This document shows, in pieces, positions 33,871 through 42,651 of a stretch of DNA of 64,000 nucleotides (positions are counted from its first letter, which is position 1; each line of letters opens with the position of its first letter). Position numbers and translations under genes: made by a program. The stretch comes from an uncultured Bacteroidales bacterium. GTDB taxonomy: Bacteria > Bacteroidota > Bacteroidia > Bacteroidales > P3. The notes beneath the pieces are model-generated. The model was not told the DNA's origin. It saw only the letters and a program-made list of their open reading frames with translations, and ran no database searches. The stretch lies in the NCBI GenBank assembly GCA_937884485.1, contig CALGCG010000056.1, forward strand, positions 5,581 through 69,580, in the 5' to 3' direction.

Positions 33871-34337
33871 TGGTTGTATTGTTTACGAAGTTTGCGCAGC
33901 GCCCGTGTCAAGCGCATGCTGACGGCGGCCACGGTGAGGCCGGTGATTTGGGCGGTCTCTTTGTAGCTGAAACCCTGCGTGTGGGCTTTGATGATGGTGC
34001 GGTCGGGTTCTGGCATGGTGTCGATGAGTTCTGTTAAATGGTCGTAATTGTCTGTCGTGTCGGGTCTGTCGGGACTGTCTGTCAGTCGCGGGGCGGGTTG
34101 GTTGCTTGTCTTCCGGGTCAGTGAAATCATGGTGTTTGTGGCCACGCGGAATATCCATGTGCGTTCAGAACATCGATGGTCGAAGCTTCCGAAGCCGCGC
34201 CATAGGTCGCAGAGCACCTCGTGGAAGGCATCCTCGACGGTCCATGCTGCGCTGAGGCGGTAGCTGCTGCAGACACTCCATATCAGGTTGCGATGCTGCT
34301 GTATCATCTTCGTGAATCTCTGTTCGTCGGTTTCCAT
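33867..34337 (-). CDS. ECF-type RNA polymerase sigma factor
   Basis: 156 aa. Region 2: FTKMIQQHRNLIWSVCSSY ... EDAFHEVLCDLWRGF; region 4: IKAHTQGFSYKETAQITG and TVAAVSMRLTRALRKLRK, a clear helix-turn-helix. Divergent from a second ECF sigma gene at 34508 across a 170-bp region with a palindrome. It likely controls its own operon with the membrane protein and lipoprotein. Confidence 0.92.
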   Translation of the reverse strand: METDEQRFTKMIQQHRNLIWSVCSSYRLSAAWTVEDAFHEVLCDLWRGFGSFDHRCSERTWIFRVATNTMISLTRKTSNQPAPRLTDSPDRPDTTDNYDHLTELIDTMPEPDRTIIKAHTQGFSYKETAQITGLTVAAVSMRLTRALRKLRKQYNQ

Positions 34338-34448
34338 GTTTGATAAGAAAACGTTTCTGCTGCTGTTTTATTTCGCCATATTAGACGCACCGACGGAGCC
34401 AATCACAACACATGGCATAAAATTTTTTTTCGTTTTTTTCGTTTCTAT

Positions 34449-34462
34449 GTGTAATATTACAC
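34449..34462. promoter_or_regulatory. 14-bp palindrome between divergent sigma genes
   Basis: GTGTAATATTACAC is a perfect palindrome in the 170-bp gap between the two ECF sigma genes. It is a candidate operator. No TAnnTTTG promoter is evident in this gap, so the sigma genes may use ECF-type promoters. Confidence 0.4.
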
Positions 34463-34507
34463 CCCCTTTACGCAATTATTGTATGTAAACGGACAAGAAA
34501 AGACCTT

Positions 34508-35008
34508 TTGACAGCCAAGGAATATAACAACGGTGTGGCCCTGTGGGCCGACGATGCGATGCGCTTCGCCTTGCGTTGCGGCGGAAGCCGGAGCGACTGT
34601 GAAGACGCCGTGCAGGAAGCCTTGGCAGCCCTCTGGAACCACCGCGACGAGGTGCCGCGCGACAAAGGCAAGGGCTACCTTCTCAGCGCCGCCTACCGCT
34701 CGCTGATGCAGACCCTTAGGCACTCCAAGGTGGTGCAGCAACACGCCGAGGCCACGCAGGCGCTCGTGCCGGGCTACCAGGACCCCGACCTCCGCTTCGA
34801 CCTCCGCGAGGCCATCGAGCGCAGCCTGCAGGCATTGCCCGAGGTGCAGAGGGCCATCCTCCAGCTGCGCGACGTCGAGGGGTACAGCTACCGCGAGATA
34901 GGGGAGACCCTCTCGCTCAGCGACAGCCAGGTGCAGGTCTACCTTTTCCGCGCCCGCGTGGCGATGCGTAAACAACTGAAACTTATGGGATATGACAACA
35001 ATAGATAA
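34508..35008 (+). CDS. ECF-type RNA polymerase sigma factor
   Basis: 166 aa from a TTG start at 34508 (then TAKEYNNGVALWADD); no usable upstream ATG exists, and the next in-frame ATG would remove part of region 2. Region 2: CEDAVQEALAALWNHRDEV; region 4: LQLRDVEGYSYREIGETLSLSDSQVQVYLFRARVAMRK. The 3' end overlaps the anti-sigma gene by 17 bp. It is expected to transcribe its own operon, which includes two outer-membrane proteins. Confidence 0.9.
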   Translation: MTAKEYNNGVALWADDAMRFALRCGGSRSDCEDAVQEALAALWNHRDEVPRDKGKGYLLSAAYRSLMQTLRHSKVVQQHAEATQALVPGYQDPDLRFDLREAIERSLQALPEVQRAILQLRDVEGYSYREIGETLSLSDSQVQVYLFRARVAMRKQLKLMGYDNNR

Positions 35009-35738
35009 CAACAACTACGAACTGTGGCTCCTGCGCTATGCCGAAGGCGACCTGAACGCCGGGGAACGCTCCGCCGTCGAGTCCTGGCTCTCCAGCCACC
35101 CCGATGCCGCCGAGCTTTTGACGCTCTACAACGAGGCTCCAAGGCTGGAGAAGGACGAAAGCGTCTGCTACGCCGCTGTGCCACAACGCCACTCCGCCCC
35201 CCTCTGGCCCGCCGTGCTGCGTTTCGGCGCTGCCGCCGCCGTGGTGCTCCTGCTGATGCTGCCAGCCATGCGCGTGGGCATCATGGACAAGATGGAGGCG
35301 CCCCTCTTCGTGGCTGAGAACCGCCCCGTAGCGGAAACTCCGCAGCAACAGCAGCAACAATTGCCTGTCGTCCAGCCCGTCCCCAAGCCCGTACCTTCTA
35401 TCGCCTCTATCCCTTCTATCGCCTCTATCCCCTCTATCGAAACGGATACCTCAGCCCCCGTCGCCCCGGCCCCCATCGAGACCGACATGCTCATCGCCTT
35501 CGAGGACGACCCCGCCGAGGCGGCACCCATCGAGTCCTGGAACCTCATCGTCTACGACCGCTCCGCCGACTGGGGCGACATGCTGCTGGCTGCCAACGAC
35601 GCCTACCACGAGGCCCTCAACGAGCACCCCCTCGGACGCCTCGTCAGTCGCACACTGCCCGACAGCCACCAGCTCGAGGAGGCCGTGGTTGCCCCCCTCC
35701 GCCAACGCCTCGACAATAAGAAAAACAATCGTAAATAA
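34992..35738 (+). CDS. Probable membrane anti-sigma factor with proline/serine-rich linker
   Basis: 248 aa. N-terminal helix pair (YELWLLRYAEGDLNAGERS, VESWLSSHPDAAELLTLY) resembles the small anti-sigma N-terminus; one membrane helix (about 74-93) is followed by a periplasmic tail with Q6, PVPKPVP and repeated SIASIP units (35398-35437). The C-terminal ~80 residues are acidic then helical. Overlaps its sigma gene by 17 bp. Likely binds the sigma factor inside the cell and senses something outside. Confidence 0.75.
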   Translation: MTTIDNNNYELWLLRYAEGDLNAGERSAVESWLSSHPDAAELLTLYNEAPRLEKDESVCYAAVPQRHSAPLWPAVLRFGAAAAVVLLLMLPAMRVGIMDKMEAPLFVAENRPVAETPQQQQQQLPVVQPVPKPVPSIASIPSIASIPSIETDTSAPVAPAPIETDMLIAFEDDPAEAAPIESWNLIVYDRSADWGDMLLAANDAYHEALNEHPLGRLVSRTLPDSHQLEEAVVAPLRQRLDNKKNNRK

Positions 35739-35750
35739 AACCATTACATT

Positions 35751-37115
35751 ATGAAACACAACCGATTTATCCTCGCAATGGTCCTCCTGCTGCCCTTCGC
35801 CGCCATGGCGCAGACAACCGAAACGGACACCGGCCGCACGGCCCTGCCCGAGGCCGTCAAGACCCTGGTCTTCAACGACTGCAACGCCCTCATTGTCCCC
35901 GACAGCCGCAGCAGCTACGAAACGGGCAAGATGCCGAACGGCGCCGAGGTCAATGTCAGCGGCAGCGTGATGACCTTCTCCCGCCTCGACCGCACCGTGC
36001 ACATCCGCCTCAATCCCGGCACCGTCACCCGCATCGAAGCCACGGGCAACAGCGAGGTGACCCTCCAGGGCTCCTTCCACTTCCCCGGTACACTGGAACT
36101 GGTGGGCGACGATGCCGCCACCATCATCGCCAAAAACGGTTTCGACACCCTCTATGCCGACTGCATGGTGGTGTCCCTCGCCGATGTCTCGCGCCTCAAC
36201 GCCCATAGCCGCCTGAAGATGCGCAACCTCGATTTCGCCGTTAAAGACTACTCTCGCCTCAAAGCCTTCGTTATCGAGCCGATAGGAGACTCCGACGGCA
36301 CCAGGTTGAATTTCAGTAACACCCTCTACGCCTCCATCCACATCGGCCACAGGATTCAAAACGGAGAAAGACTCATCCTCGACCCCGAAGAGGAGGAGAA
36401 CTTCTGGAGTACAGCCGACGATGCACTCGACCTCGGCGGTCTCAGCGACTTAGACGCCGACGCCCTTTCCGACATTGTGCGCAAAATCAAGCTCCGCAGC
36501 AGCAAGCGCTACTCTTGGGGCGCCAACCTCGACTTTGCCTGGGGCTTTCACAACTGGGGCACCGACCGCCTGAACGGCCTTGCCGGCATGGACGGCGATG
36601 CCGCCGTGCGCACCTCGTTCAACCATATCCTGCTGACACTCAACTATCCCGTGGTCTATTCCAAGCATGTGGCCCTCTACGCCGGCCTGGGCCTGGAGTG
36701 GGACAAGTACAAATTCCACCGCGGCGATATCCACTTCGACCTCACCGCCGAGCCCTACCACCTGACCAACGGCACCGTGGCCAACAGCGAAAGCCGCCTG
36801 CTGACGCGCTACGTCATCCTGCCCATCGAGGTGAAATTCAACCTCGGACGCCACTGGAAGCTGGGGCTCGCCGCCATTCCCGGCCTGCACTGGAGCGGCA
36901 GCCACACCGGCCTGCGCCGCGACATCACCAGCGGCGACGACGAAGTGAACATCAAAGACTACAGCATCAACCCCTACCTCCGCCCCTACAAGCTCGACGC
37001 CCGCATCTCCCTGCAGTACCGCTCCTTGGGCCTCTACTTCCAGGCCTCGATGCTCCCGGCCTTCAAGGGCAGCTGCGACGAACTGTTCCCCGTCAAATTT
37101 GGTATCATTCTTTAA
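35751..37115 (+). CDS. Outer-membrane protein with GIN-like head domain and beta barrel (paralogue 1)
   Basis: 454 aa. Signal peptide ending MAQ, then about 230 residues of repeated strand pattern that resemble an adhesin-like head (DUF2807/GIN type: NGAEVNVSGSVMTF, TLELVGDDAATI). From about residue 265 there is a barrel of aromatic strands (NLDFAWGFHNWG, DGDAAVRTSFN, YAGLGLEWDKYKF, IPGLHWSGSHTGLRR), ending GIIL. Expected in the outer membrane. Second of a four-gene sigma operon product set; shares many motifs with the next gene. Ligand unknown. Confidence 0.8.
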   Translation: MKHNRFILAMVLLLPFAAMAQTTETDTGRTALPEAVKTLVFNDCNALIVPDSRSSYETGKMPNGAEVNVSGSVMTFSRLDRTVHIRLNPGTVTRIEATGNSEVTLQGSFHFPGTLELVGDDAATIIAKNGFDTLYADCMVVSLADVSRLNAHSRLKMRNLDFAVKDYSRLKAFVIEPIGDSDGTRLNFSNTLYASIHIGHRIQNGERLILDPEEEENFWSTADDALDLGGLSDLDADALSDIVRKIKLRSSKRYSWGANLDFAWGFHNWGTDRLNGLAGMDGDAAVRTSFNHILLTLNYPVVYSKHVALYAGLGLEWDKYKFHRGDIHFDLTAEPYHLTNGTVANSESRLLTRYVILPIEVKFNLGRHWKLGLAAIPGLHWSGSHTGLRRDITSGDDEVNIKDYSINPYLRPYKLDARISLQYRSLGLYFQASMLPAFKGSCDELFPVKFGIIL

Positions 37116-37127
37116 AACCAACGCCTT

Positions 37128-38513
37128 ATGAAAAAGACCTTGTTATTAGCCATAATTTCGATTTTCAATTTTCAAATTTCCCAAGCCCAGCAGACCTACA
37201 CGCAACAGGTGCCCGACGAGGTGAGCGAGATATGCCTCAGCGAATACTCGCGCCTCATGGTGAAGCCCACCAGCGGCCCCATGATGCTGCAGACCTACAA
37301 GCAGTACCAGGTGGCCACCGTGAAGAAAGGCCGCCTGACCATCCCCGGCTCCAGCACCGACCTCACCCTCCTGCTGCCCGAAGGACGCTCCATCGCCTTC
37401 GTGGCCGAGGACTATTCCAACCTGACCTTCGTGGGCAGTTTCGGCAAGCGCCCGAAGTTGACGGTGCACACAAAAGACTATGCCAGTGCACTTTTCAGCG
37501 GCTCGCTGGCCGACTCCGTCTGGGCGGTCAACATCTCGCTCCAGGCCGAGGACTATTCGCAGATCCACTCCGAGGTGCGCATGATGCAGTTCGGCTTCGA
37601 GGTGCTGCCCGAGGACTACGCTCACATCACCATCGACTGTTTCCAGGAACGATACGAACCCGGTATGAGCTCGCGGTCGCAGACGGTGCGTCAGTGCCCG
37701 AACTGCATCGTCAACTGGAACTACTGCTACAACGACACCGTCGAGAACGTCGGCGGCGACACCGCCTACGCTCGCTATGTCAACGACAGCAAGTCGAGAG
37801 TCCTGCAGAAGCGCGACAGCCTGAAGAGTGAACGCTACACTCATAATCCCCACAGTCACTTCTCCTACGAGGGCGAGCAGAAGAGCCGCTCCGTCTGGCG
37901 CCATCGCGACGTGGCCCTCCACTTCGCCTGGGGCTTCCACAACTGGGGCTCCTCGATGTTCAACGGCTTCGAGGGCGTCGACGGCGACGCCGCTGTCCGC
38001 ACCAGCTTCAACAACATCCAGCTCTCCGTCGACTACCCCCTCGTCGGCACGCGCCATTTCGGCTTCTACGTCGGCCTCGGCCTGGAGTGGGACAAGTACA
38101 AGTTCGAGGCCAACGAGGTGTCGCTCAGCACCTCCACCGACCCCTACGCCTTCGCCGACGGCGGCGACCAGAGCTGCTCCTCGTGGCTCAACACGCGCTA
38201 TGTCGTTGTCCCGCTGACCTTCCGCTTCGACCTCTGGCACGACTGGAGCCTCACCCTCAGCGCCCTCCCCGGCATCCATTGGGGCGGCAGCCACACCGGC
38301 CTTCGACGCGAGTACGACACCGACCTTGAAGACCGCACCGAGCGCGACCAAAGCATCAACAAATACATCAACCCCTACAAGCTGGACCTCCGCGCCACCC
38401 TCAGCTACGAGAACATCGGCCTCTACTTACAGGCTCCCACCATGAGCACCTTCCGCTCCACGGTGCAGGAACTCTATCCCATCAAATTTGGCCTCATCCT
38501 GACCCTCGAATAA
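37128..38513 (+). CDS. Outer-membrane protein with GIN-like head domain and beta barrel (paralogue 2)
   Basis: 461 aa. Signal peptide MKKTLLLAIISIFNFQISQA, in which FNFQ is encoded by the same CAATTTT-type sequence seen in junction repeats. Head domain with RSIAFVAEDYSNLTFVGSFG and LQAEDYSQIHSEV, then a barrel with LHFAWGFHNWG, DGDAAVRTSFN, YVGLGLEWDKYKF and LPGIHWGGSHTGLRRE, matching paralogue 1 point by point. It lies 12 bp downstream of it, a recent-to-intermediate duplication. Weak hairpin at 38518-38553 after the stop. Confidence 0.8.
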   Translation: MKKTLLLAIISIFNFQISQAQQTYTQQVPDEVSEICLSEYSRLMVKPTSGPMMLQTYKQYQVATVKKGRLTIPGSSTDLTLLLPEGRSIAFVAEDYSNLTFVGSFGKRPKLTVHTKDYASALFSGSLADSVWAVNISLQAEDYSQIHSEVRMMQFGFEVLPEDYAHITIDCFQERYEPGMSSRSQTVRQCPNCIVNWNYCYNDTVENVGGDTAYARYVNDSKSRVLQKRDSLKSERYTHNPHSHFSYEGEQKSRSVWRHRDVALHFAWGFHNWGSSMFNGFEGVDGDAAVRTSFNNIQLSVDYPLVGTRHFGFYVGLGLEWDKYKFEANEVSLSTSTDPYAFADGGDQSCSSWLNTRYVVVPLTFRFDLWHDWSLTLSALPGIHWGGSHTGLRREYDTDLEDRTERDQSINKYINPYKLDLRATLSYENIGLYLQAPTMSTFRSTVQELYPIKFGLILTLE

Positions 38514-38704
38514 AGGGAAAAATGCCAAAACCGGACGCCGGAATTTAGCATTTACATGTCGGTGTCCGCTCCACGGAAATCAACCGCTTTGCGCCCCAAA
38601 AACAGCGCTAAGTGGTTGGTTTCCTGTTTTGTATGGTGTAAATTTGCAGTTAACTGCCACATAATCAGTACAATCTCCTTATCATGTTCTTCCCAACTAC
38701 CTAC

Positions 38705-38739
38705 CAACTCCCACCCAACACCTACCATGGTGGGAGTTG
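38705..38739. repeat. Palindromic CAACTCCCACC repeat
   Basis: CAACTCCCACC (38705-38715) and GGTGGGAGTTG (38729-38739) form a perfect 11-bp stem, with copies of CTACC around it. The ~270-bp gap between the outer-membrane protein and cls holds only this and a weak AAATGC/GCATTT hairpin. A longer relative lies at 49451-49531. Confidence 0.85.
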
Positions 38740-38783
38740 ATAGGGAGAAAACAGGAAGTTGACAGGGCGTTTTTTGGGAGCCG

Positions 38784-40202
38784 TTACAGGATGGGGGTGA
38801 ACAACCGGGCGGTGGATTCGAGGAACTTTTCCATTTTGGGACGGTTGCGCCATTGTTCGGGGTCGACAAGGGTGCAGTACTGCATGTCGTCCAGGAAGAT
38901 GTCGCGTTGGCGTTGGGCCAGGTTGCTGTCGTAGAGGAAAGCGTTGACTTCGAAGTTCTGTTCCAGGCTGCGGGGGTCGATGTTGGTGGAGCCGATGGTG
39001 ACGAAGTCGTCGTCGCAGACCATGGTTTTTGCATGCAGATAGCCTTTGTTGTAGAGGTATATCTTTACGCCGGCAGGTAGTAGGTCGCGGAAGTAGGATT
39101 TTGATGCATAGAGTGTTATGGCACCTCTGTCGGCAGTGGCAGGCAGCATCAGTCGCACGTCGACGCCGGCCAGGGCGGCATTGCGCAATCCCATCAGGAT
39201 GGGGTGCGTGGGAATGAAATAGGGGCTTTGCAGGTAGAGGTAGCGTCGGCTTTGGGCTATGGCCTGCACCATGCCCTGCATGACGGTGTTCCATTCGTCC
39301 ATAGGGCCGGAGGTGACAATCTGTGCCAGCGAGGTGTGCGCGCTCATTTCGGGATTGTCGATGGGCGGGAAGAAACGGGGGTCGTCGAGCATCTCCTTGG
39401 TGCAGAAGCGCCAGTCGGCGAGGATGGAGAGTTCGAGTTGCGCCACGGCGGGGCCGTGGATGCGTATGTGGGTGTCGCGCCAGGCGCCGTGGTTGATGCC
39501 GTCGCGGTAGCGGCGGGCTATGTTCATGCCGCCAGTGTAGCCGGTGTGGCCGTCGATAACCACTATCTTGCGGTGGGTGCGGCAGTTCACGTCGCGCGTG
39601 AACATAGAGGGTATAAGTTTTTGAAATGATTGCACTTTCACTCCGCCGCGACGCATGTGGTCATAGTAGTCGCCTTTGACAAAGAGGTTGGCCCAGCTGT
39701 CGAACATCAGGCGTACGTCGACGCCCTCTTGGGCTTTGCGGATGAGCAGGCTGCTCAACTGGTGTCCCACCTCATCGTCTTCGACGATATAGAACTGAAT
39801 GTGTACGAAATTTTTGGCCCGCGATATGTCGTCGAGCATCGATTGGAACATGGGTGTGAAGTCGGTAAAGATTCGTACCTCGTTGCCGCTGAGCACGGGG
39901 GTGTCGTTGGCGCCGCGCATCATATTGGCCAGCTTGTTGTATTTGTCGTCGGGGAGTTGGTCCAGGGTGCAGTTGCCCACGGCTTTGTTGCGCAGGGCGT
40001 CGAAGCGCGCCATCTCTTCGGGTTTGATGACGCGGCGGCTCCGGTAGTCCTTGCCCAGCAGGAGGTAGAACACCAGTCCCACGCCGGGCAGGATGGTGAT
40101 GAAAAGGATCCAGAAAATGGAAATGTAGGGCTTGCGGTTTTCGGAGATGACAACCACCAAAGCACCTATAATGACCAGTATGAGAGCTATTTCGTATAAC
40201 AT
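38784..40202 (-). CDS. cls: Cardiolipin synthase
   Basis: 472 aa. Two N-terminal membrane helices, then two PLD (HKD) motifs: NCRTHRKIVVIDGHTGYTG and GYLHAKTMVCDDDFVTIGSTN, with the pairs RRYRDG/WRDTHIR and PHAILMGLR-type spacing of bacterial Cls. Condenses two phosphatidylglycerols to cardiolipin in the inner membrane. Ends the leftward gene series; the next gene upstream (40206) is only 3 bp away. Confidence 0.94.
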   Translation of the reverse strand: MLYEIALILVIIGALVVVISENRKPYISIFWILFITILPGVGLVFYLLLGKDYRSRRVIKPEEMARFDALRNKAVGNCTLDQLPDDKYNKLANMMRGANDTPVLSGNEVRIFTDFTPMFQSMLDDISRAKNFVHIQFYIVEDDEVGHQLSSLLIRKAQEGVDVRLMFDSWANLFVKGDYYDHMRRGGVKVQSFQKLIPSMFTRDVNCRTHRKIVVIDGHTGYTGGMNIARRYRDGINHGAWRDTHIRIHGPAVAQLELSILADWRFCTKEMLDDPRFFPPIDNPEMSAHTSLAQIVTSGPMDEWNTVMQGMVQAIAQSRRYLYLQSPYFIPTHPILMGLRNAALAGVDVRLMLPATADRGAITLYASKSYFRDLLPAGVKIYLYNKGYLHAKTMVCDDDFVTIGSTNIDPRSLEQNFEVNAFLYDSNLAQRQRDIFLDDMQYCTLVDPEQWRNRPKMEKFLESTARLFTPIL

Positions 40203-40205
40203 GGT

Positions 40206-40415
40206 TCAATGGTTTTCCATTTGTTTTCTGATGTCGGCGGCCCGTGCAGTGAGCTGGGCTATCTGCAGTTGCAGGAAGTCGTCGCTGTATTTGCGGTCGC
40301 AGAATCCGTTGCCGCGGGCCACAAAGCTGTCGTCCTCCTCCTGCTCGGTGGACAGGTCCTGGTAGCTGTCCAGCAGGCGCAGGGTCTCCTCCAATTGCTC
40401 TTCAAGTGTCTTCAT
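40206..40415 (-). CDS. Small charged coiled-coil-like protein
   Basis: 69 aa from the ATG at 40415 (MKTLEEQLEETLRLLD). Two amphipathic helices with heptad-like Leu spacing around a GNGFCDRKYSDD turn. Overlaps the HAD phosphatase gene by 4 bp (ATGA) and is followed by cls after 3 bp, so co-transcribed and likely real. Function unknown. Confidence 0.65.
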   Translation of the reverse strand: MKTLEEQLEETLRLLDSYQDLSTEQEEDDSFVARGNGFCDRKYSDDFLQLQIAQLTARAADIRKQMENH

Positions 40416-41191
40416 AACAGTTGGTTTACAGTGGTTTCGATGCCCTCGTGATCCACGTCGGTGGTGACGAGGTCGGCGTGTTCTTTGACGTTGTCGGCGG
40501 CGTTGCCCATGGCCACGCCGATGCCGGCCCATTCAAGCATCTCGATGTCGTTGGCGCCGTCGCCGAAAGCAAGGGTTTCCTCCTGACGGATGCCGTAGTG
40601 GCGGCAGATGGCTTCCATGCCGCGGGCCTTGCTGTTGTCGTGGGCCACGATGTCGGTGAAGTAGGGGTGCCAGCGGGGCAGGCGGCAGTGGGGCAGGAGT
40701 TCGGCAACGGCGGCGTCCATCTCGCCGGGCATGATGGCGATGATCTGGTAGACCGTTTCGCCACGCATGCGCTCGATGTCCACCACGGGAGGCATTTCGA
40801 ATTCCAGCTGGTTTCGCAGTTTCAATCCTACTTCATTGGGGTTGGCGAGGAGCATGGAGTCTTCGGTGAACACCATGGTGCATAAGTTTTTATCTTTTGC
40901 CATGTCAAGCCATACTTGAAGTTCTTGGTCGCGGATGGGATTGTTCAGCAAAACCTGCGACGGGGAGGTTGCGCTGGGCAGGGTGAATACCAGTCCGCCG
41001 TTCATGGTTATTTTTGCCTCGAAAGTTACTGGCATCTTGGGGATGAGCACGTCGGGGCGGCCGGTGGAGATGAAGGTGCGCACTCCGGCGCGGTGGAGGC
41101 GGTCGAAAGCGCGCACGGTGCCCGGAGAGACGCGGTGGGTCTCGAAACTGAGCAGGGTGCCGTCTATGTCGAAAAATGCTGCTTTGATCAT
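40412..41191 (-). CDS. HAD superfamily phosphatase, Cof type
   Basis: 259 aa. Motif I FFDIDGTLLSF (nucleophile D, acid D), motif II FISTGRPD, Lys in NSKARGMEAI and motif IV AFGDGANDIEML, with the C2B-type cap between. Cof-like phosphatases act on sugar phosphates or flavin/PLP-type phosphates; the substrate is unknown. Overlaps its neighbours by 4 bp on each side, so part of the leftward operon. Confidence 0.92.
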   Translation of the reverse strand: MIKAAFFDIDGTLLSFETHRVSPGTVRAFDRLHRAGVRTFISTGRPDVLIPKMPVTFEAKITMNGGLVFTLPSATSPSQVLLNNPIRDQELQVWLDMAKDKNLCTMVFTEDSMLLANPNEVGLKLRNQLEFEMPPVVDIERMRGETVYQIIAIMPGEMDAAVAELLPHCRLPRWHPYFTDIVAHDNSKARGMEAICRHYGIRQEETLAFGDGANDIEMLEWAGIGVAMGNAADNVKEHADLVTTDVDHEGIETTVNQLL

Positions 41192-42078
41192 TTCTTTTTC
41201 ATTTGTGCCATTTGCCAGGCGTTAAAGAGGTTTTGATATACACTGTAGAAGGCGAGGAAGACCGACGACAGGGGTGTGAGGAAGGTGTTGGCCATCCAGA
41301 TGCCCATTGCCGAATTCTTCTGCCCAAGGAGCTGGCCGCCGCCGATAACGTCGCCGTAGCGGCGCCCCAGCCAGCGCCCAAAGCTGAACTGTATAATGCA
41401 GAACAGGAGCGATAGGCCTCCGAGCCAAGCTATTGAACTCCAGTTGTCTTCGCCGTTAAGGAAGATGTAGTCGATGGTCTGGCCAAGGGTGAAGAGCAAG
41501 GCTACGGCCCAGAGGTAGAAGCCCAGGCCTTTGTAGCGGGCGATGAAATCGTTCACTCTGGGCATCATGAACTGCAGCAGGGCGGCAAGGAAGAAGGGGA
41601 GTGCCAGGGTGGATGCTATCTTGCTAATCATCAGCAGGAAGCTGTTCCAGAAGCCCATTTCTGGATGGTCGCCGATGAGGGTGAAGACTACCGGGGCTAC
41701 AAGGGCCACCATCAGGTTGCCGACGATGGTATAGGTGGTCACCGTTTCGCGATTGGCGCCCAGCATACAGGCCACTACAGCCACAGATGAAGCTACGGGG
41801 CAGAGTACCCCGATGAGTACACCTTCGGCAATGATATGACTTCCGCCCAGGAGGGTGATTGCCAGATAGCCACAGGTGCTTACAAGCACTTGGAACAGGA
41901 TGAGCCACAGGTCGAGTTTCGTCATGCGCAGGCGACGAAGGTCGACGGCGGTGAAGGTGAGGAGCAAGATGCTGAAGATGAGGAACGGAACCAGGAATGA
42001 GAACATGGCACACCATCGGTGGAACAATAGTCCGAGCACGATGGCCACGGGGAGTACGTATGGACGAAAGCGTTGCAT
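41188..42078 (-). CDS. Bile acid:sodium symporter-like (SBF) transporter
   Basis: 296 aa, nine to ten hydrophobic helices. GVLCPVASSVAVVACMLGANRETVT (about 92-116) fits the crossover region of SBF/BASS proteins, and LGQKNSAMGIWMANTFL is the second repeat counterpart. No signal peptide. Moves a monovalent organic acid with Na+, substrate unknown. Overlaps the HAD gene by 4 bp. Confidence 0.8.
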   Translation of the reverse strand: MQRFRPYVLPVAIVLGLLFHRWCAMFSFLVPFLIFSILLLTFTAVDLRRLRMTKLDLWLILFQVLVSTCGYLAITLLGGSHIIAEGVLIGVLCPVASSVAVVACMLGANRETVTTYTIVGNLMVALVAPVVFTLIGDHPEMGFWNSFLLMISKIASTLALPFFLAALLQFMMPRVNDFIARYKGLGFYLWAVALLFTLGQTIDYIFLNGEDNWSSIAWLGGLSLLFCIIQFSFGRWLGRRYGDVIGGGQLLGQKNSAMGIWMANTFLTPLSSVFLAFYSVYQNLFNAWQMAQMKKK

Positions 42079-42102
42079 CTGTAGAGTGTGAGGTGCTGTA
42101 CT

Positions 42103-42651
42103 TTATTGATTATGTTTCAGTTGTTCTATTTTTTGTTGTATCTCGGCAGCGCGCTCATAATCCTCGTTTTCTTCGCATGTGTGAAGTTCCTGCTCAAGGT
42201 GGGCGATTTCTTCTTTTGTATTGGCGTTGAAGTTGTCGAAGGAGGGGTTGTCCATTTTGACACTGGTCTCTTCTATCACGTCGTCGGCTACCAGTATGGG
42301 GCAGTCGCAGAGCAGTGCTAGTGTGATGGCGTCAGAGGTGCGGCTGTCGAAGCGTTTCTCATTGAAACCATCGGTTGTATACAATGTAGAGTAGAAGATT
42401 CCCTCCTGTACTTTGTCGATGGTTACTTTCCTGAGGTACAGTCCAAAATCATTCATTACATGAACCATTAGTTCATGTGTCATAGGCCGCTTGGTTTTCA
42501 CAGTTTCTTTTGCCAGCAGGATGCCCTGGGCCTCGTGGGCTCCAATGAAAATAGGTATCTGCCTACCGCTGTTGGGTTCGCAGAGCATCAGTATATAACT
42601 CTCGCTCTGCGACATTCCGCTTTGGATGGTCAGGGGGTACACTCGTTTCAT
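42103..42651 (-). CDS. Bifunctional nuclease family protein (DUF151) with UVR motif
   Basis: 182 aa. DUF151 body: PNSGRQIPIFIGAHEAQGILLA, MTHELMVHVMNDFGL and FDSRTSDAITLALLCDCPILV. At the C-terminus a UvrB/UvrC-type helix pair (HLEQELHTCEENEDYERAAEIQQKIEQL, about 150-178), a fusion seen in Bacteroidetes. Predicted nuclease activity comes from plant and bacterial relatives only. Overlaps rdgB by 4 bp. Confidence 0.88.
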   Translation of the reverse strand: MKRVYPLTIQSGMSQSESYILMLCEPNSGRQIPIFIGAHEAQGILLAKETVKTKRPMTHELMVHVMNDFGLYLRKVTIDKVQEGIFYSTLYTTDGFNEKRFDSRTSDAITLALLCDCPILVADDVIEETSVKMDNPSFDNFNANTKEEIAHLEQELHTCEENEDYERAAEIQQKIEQLKHNQ

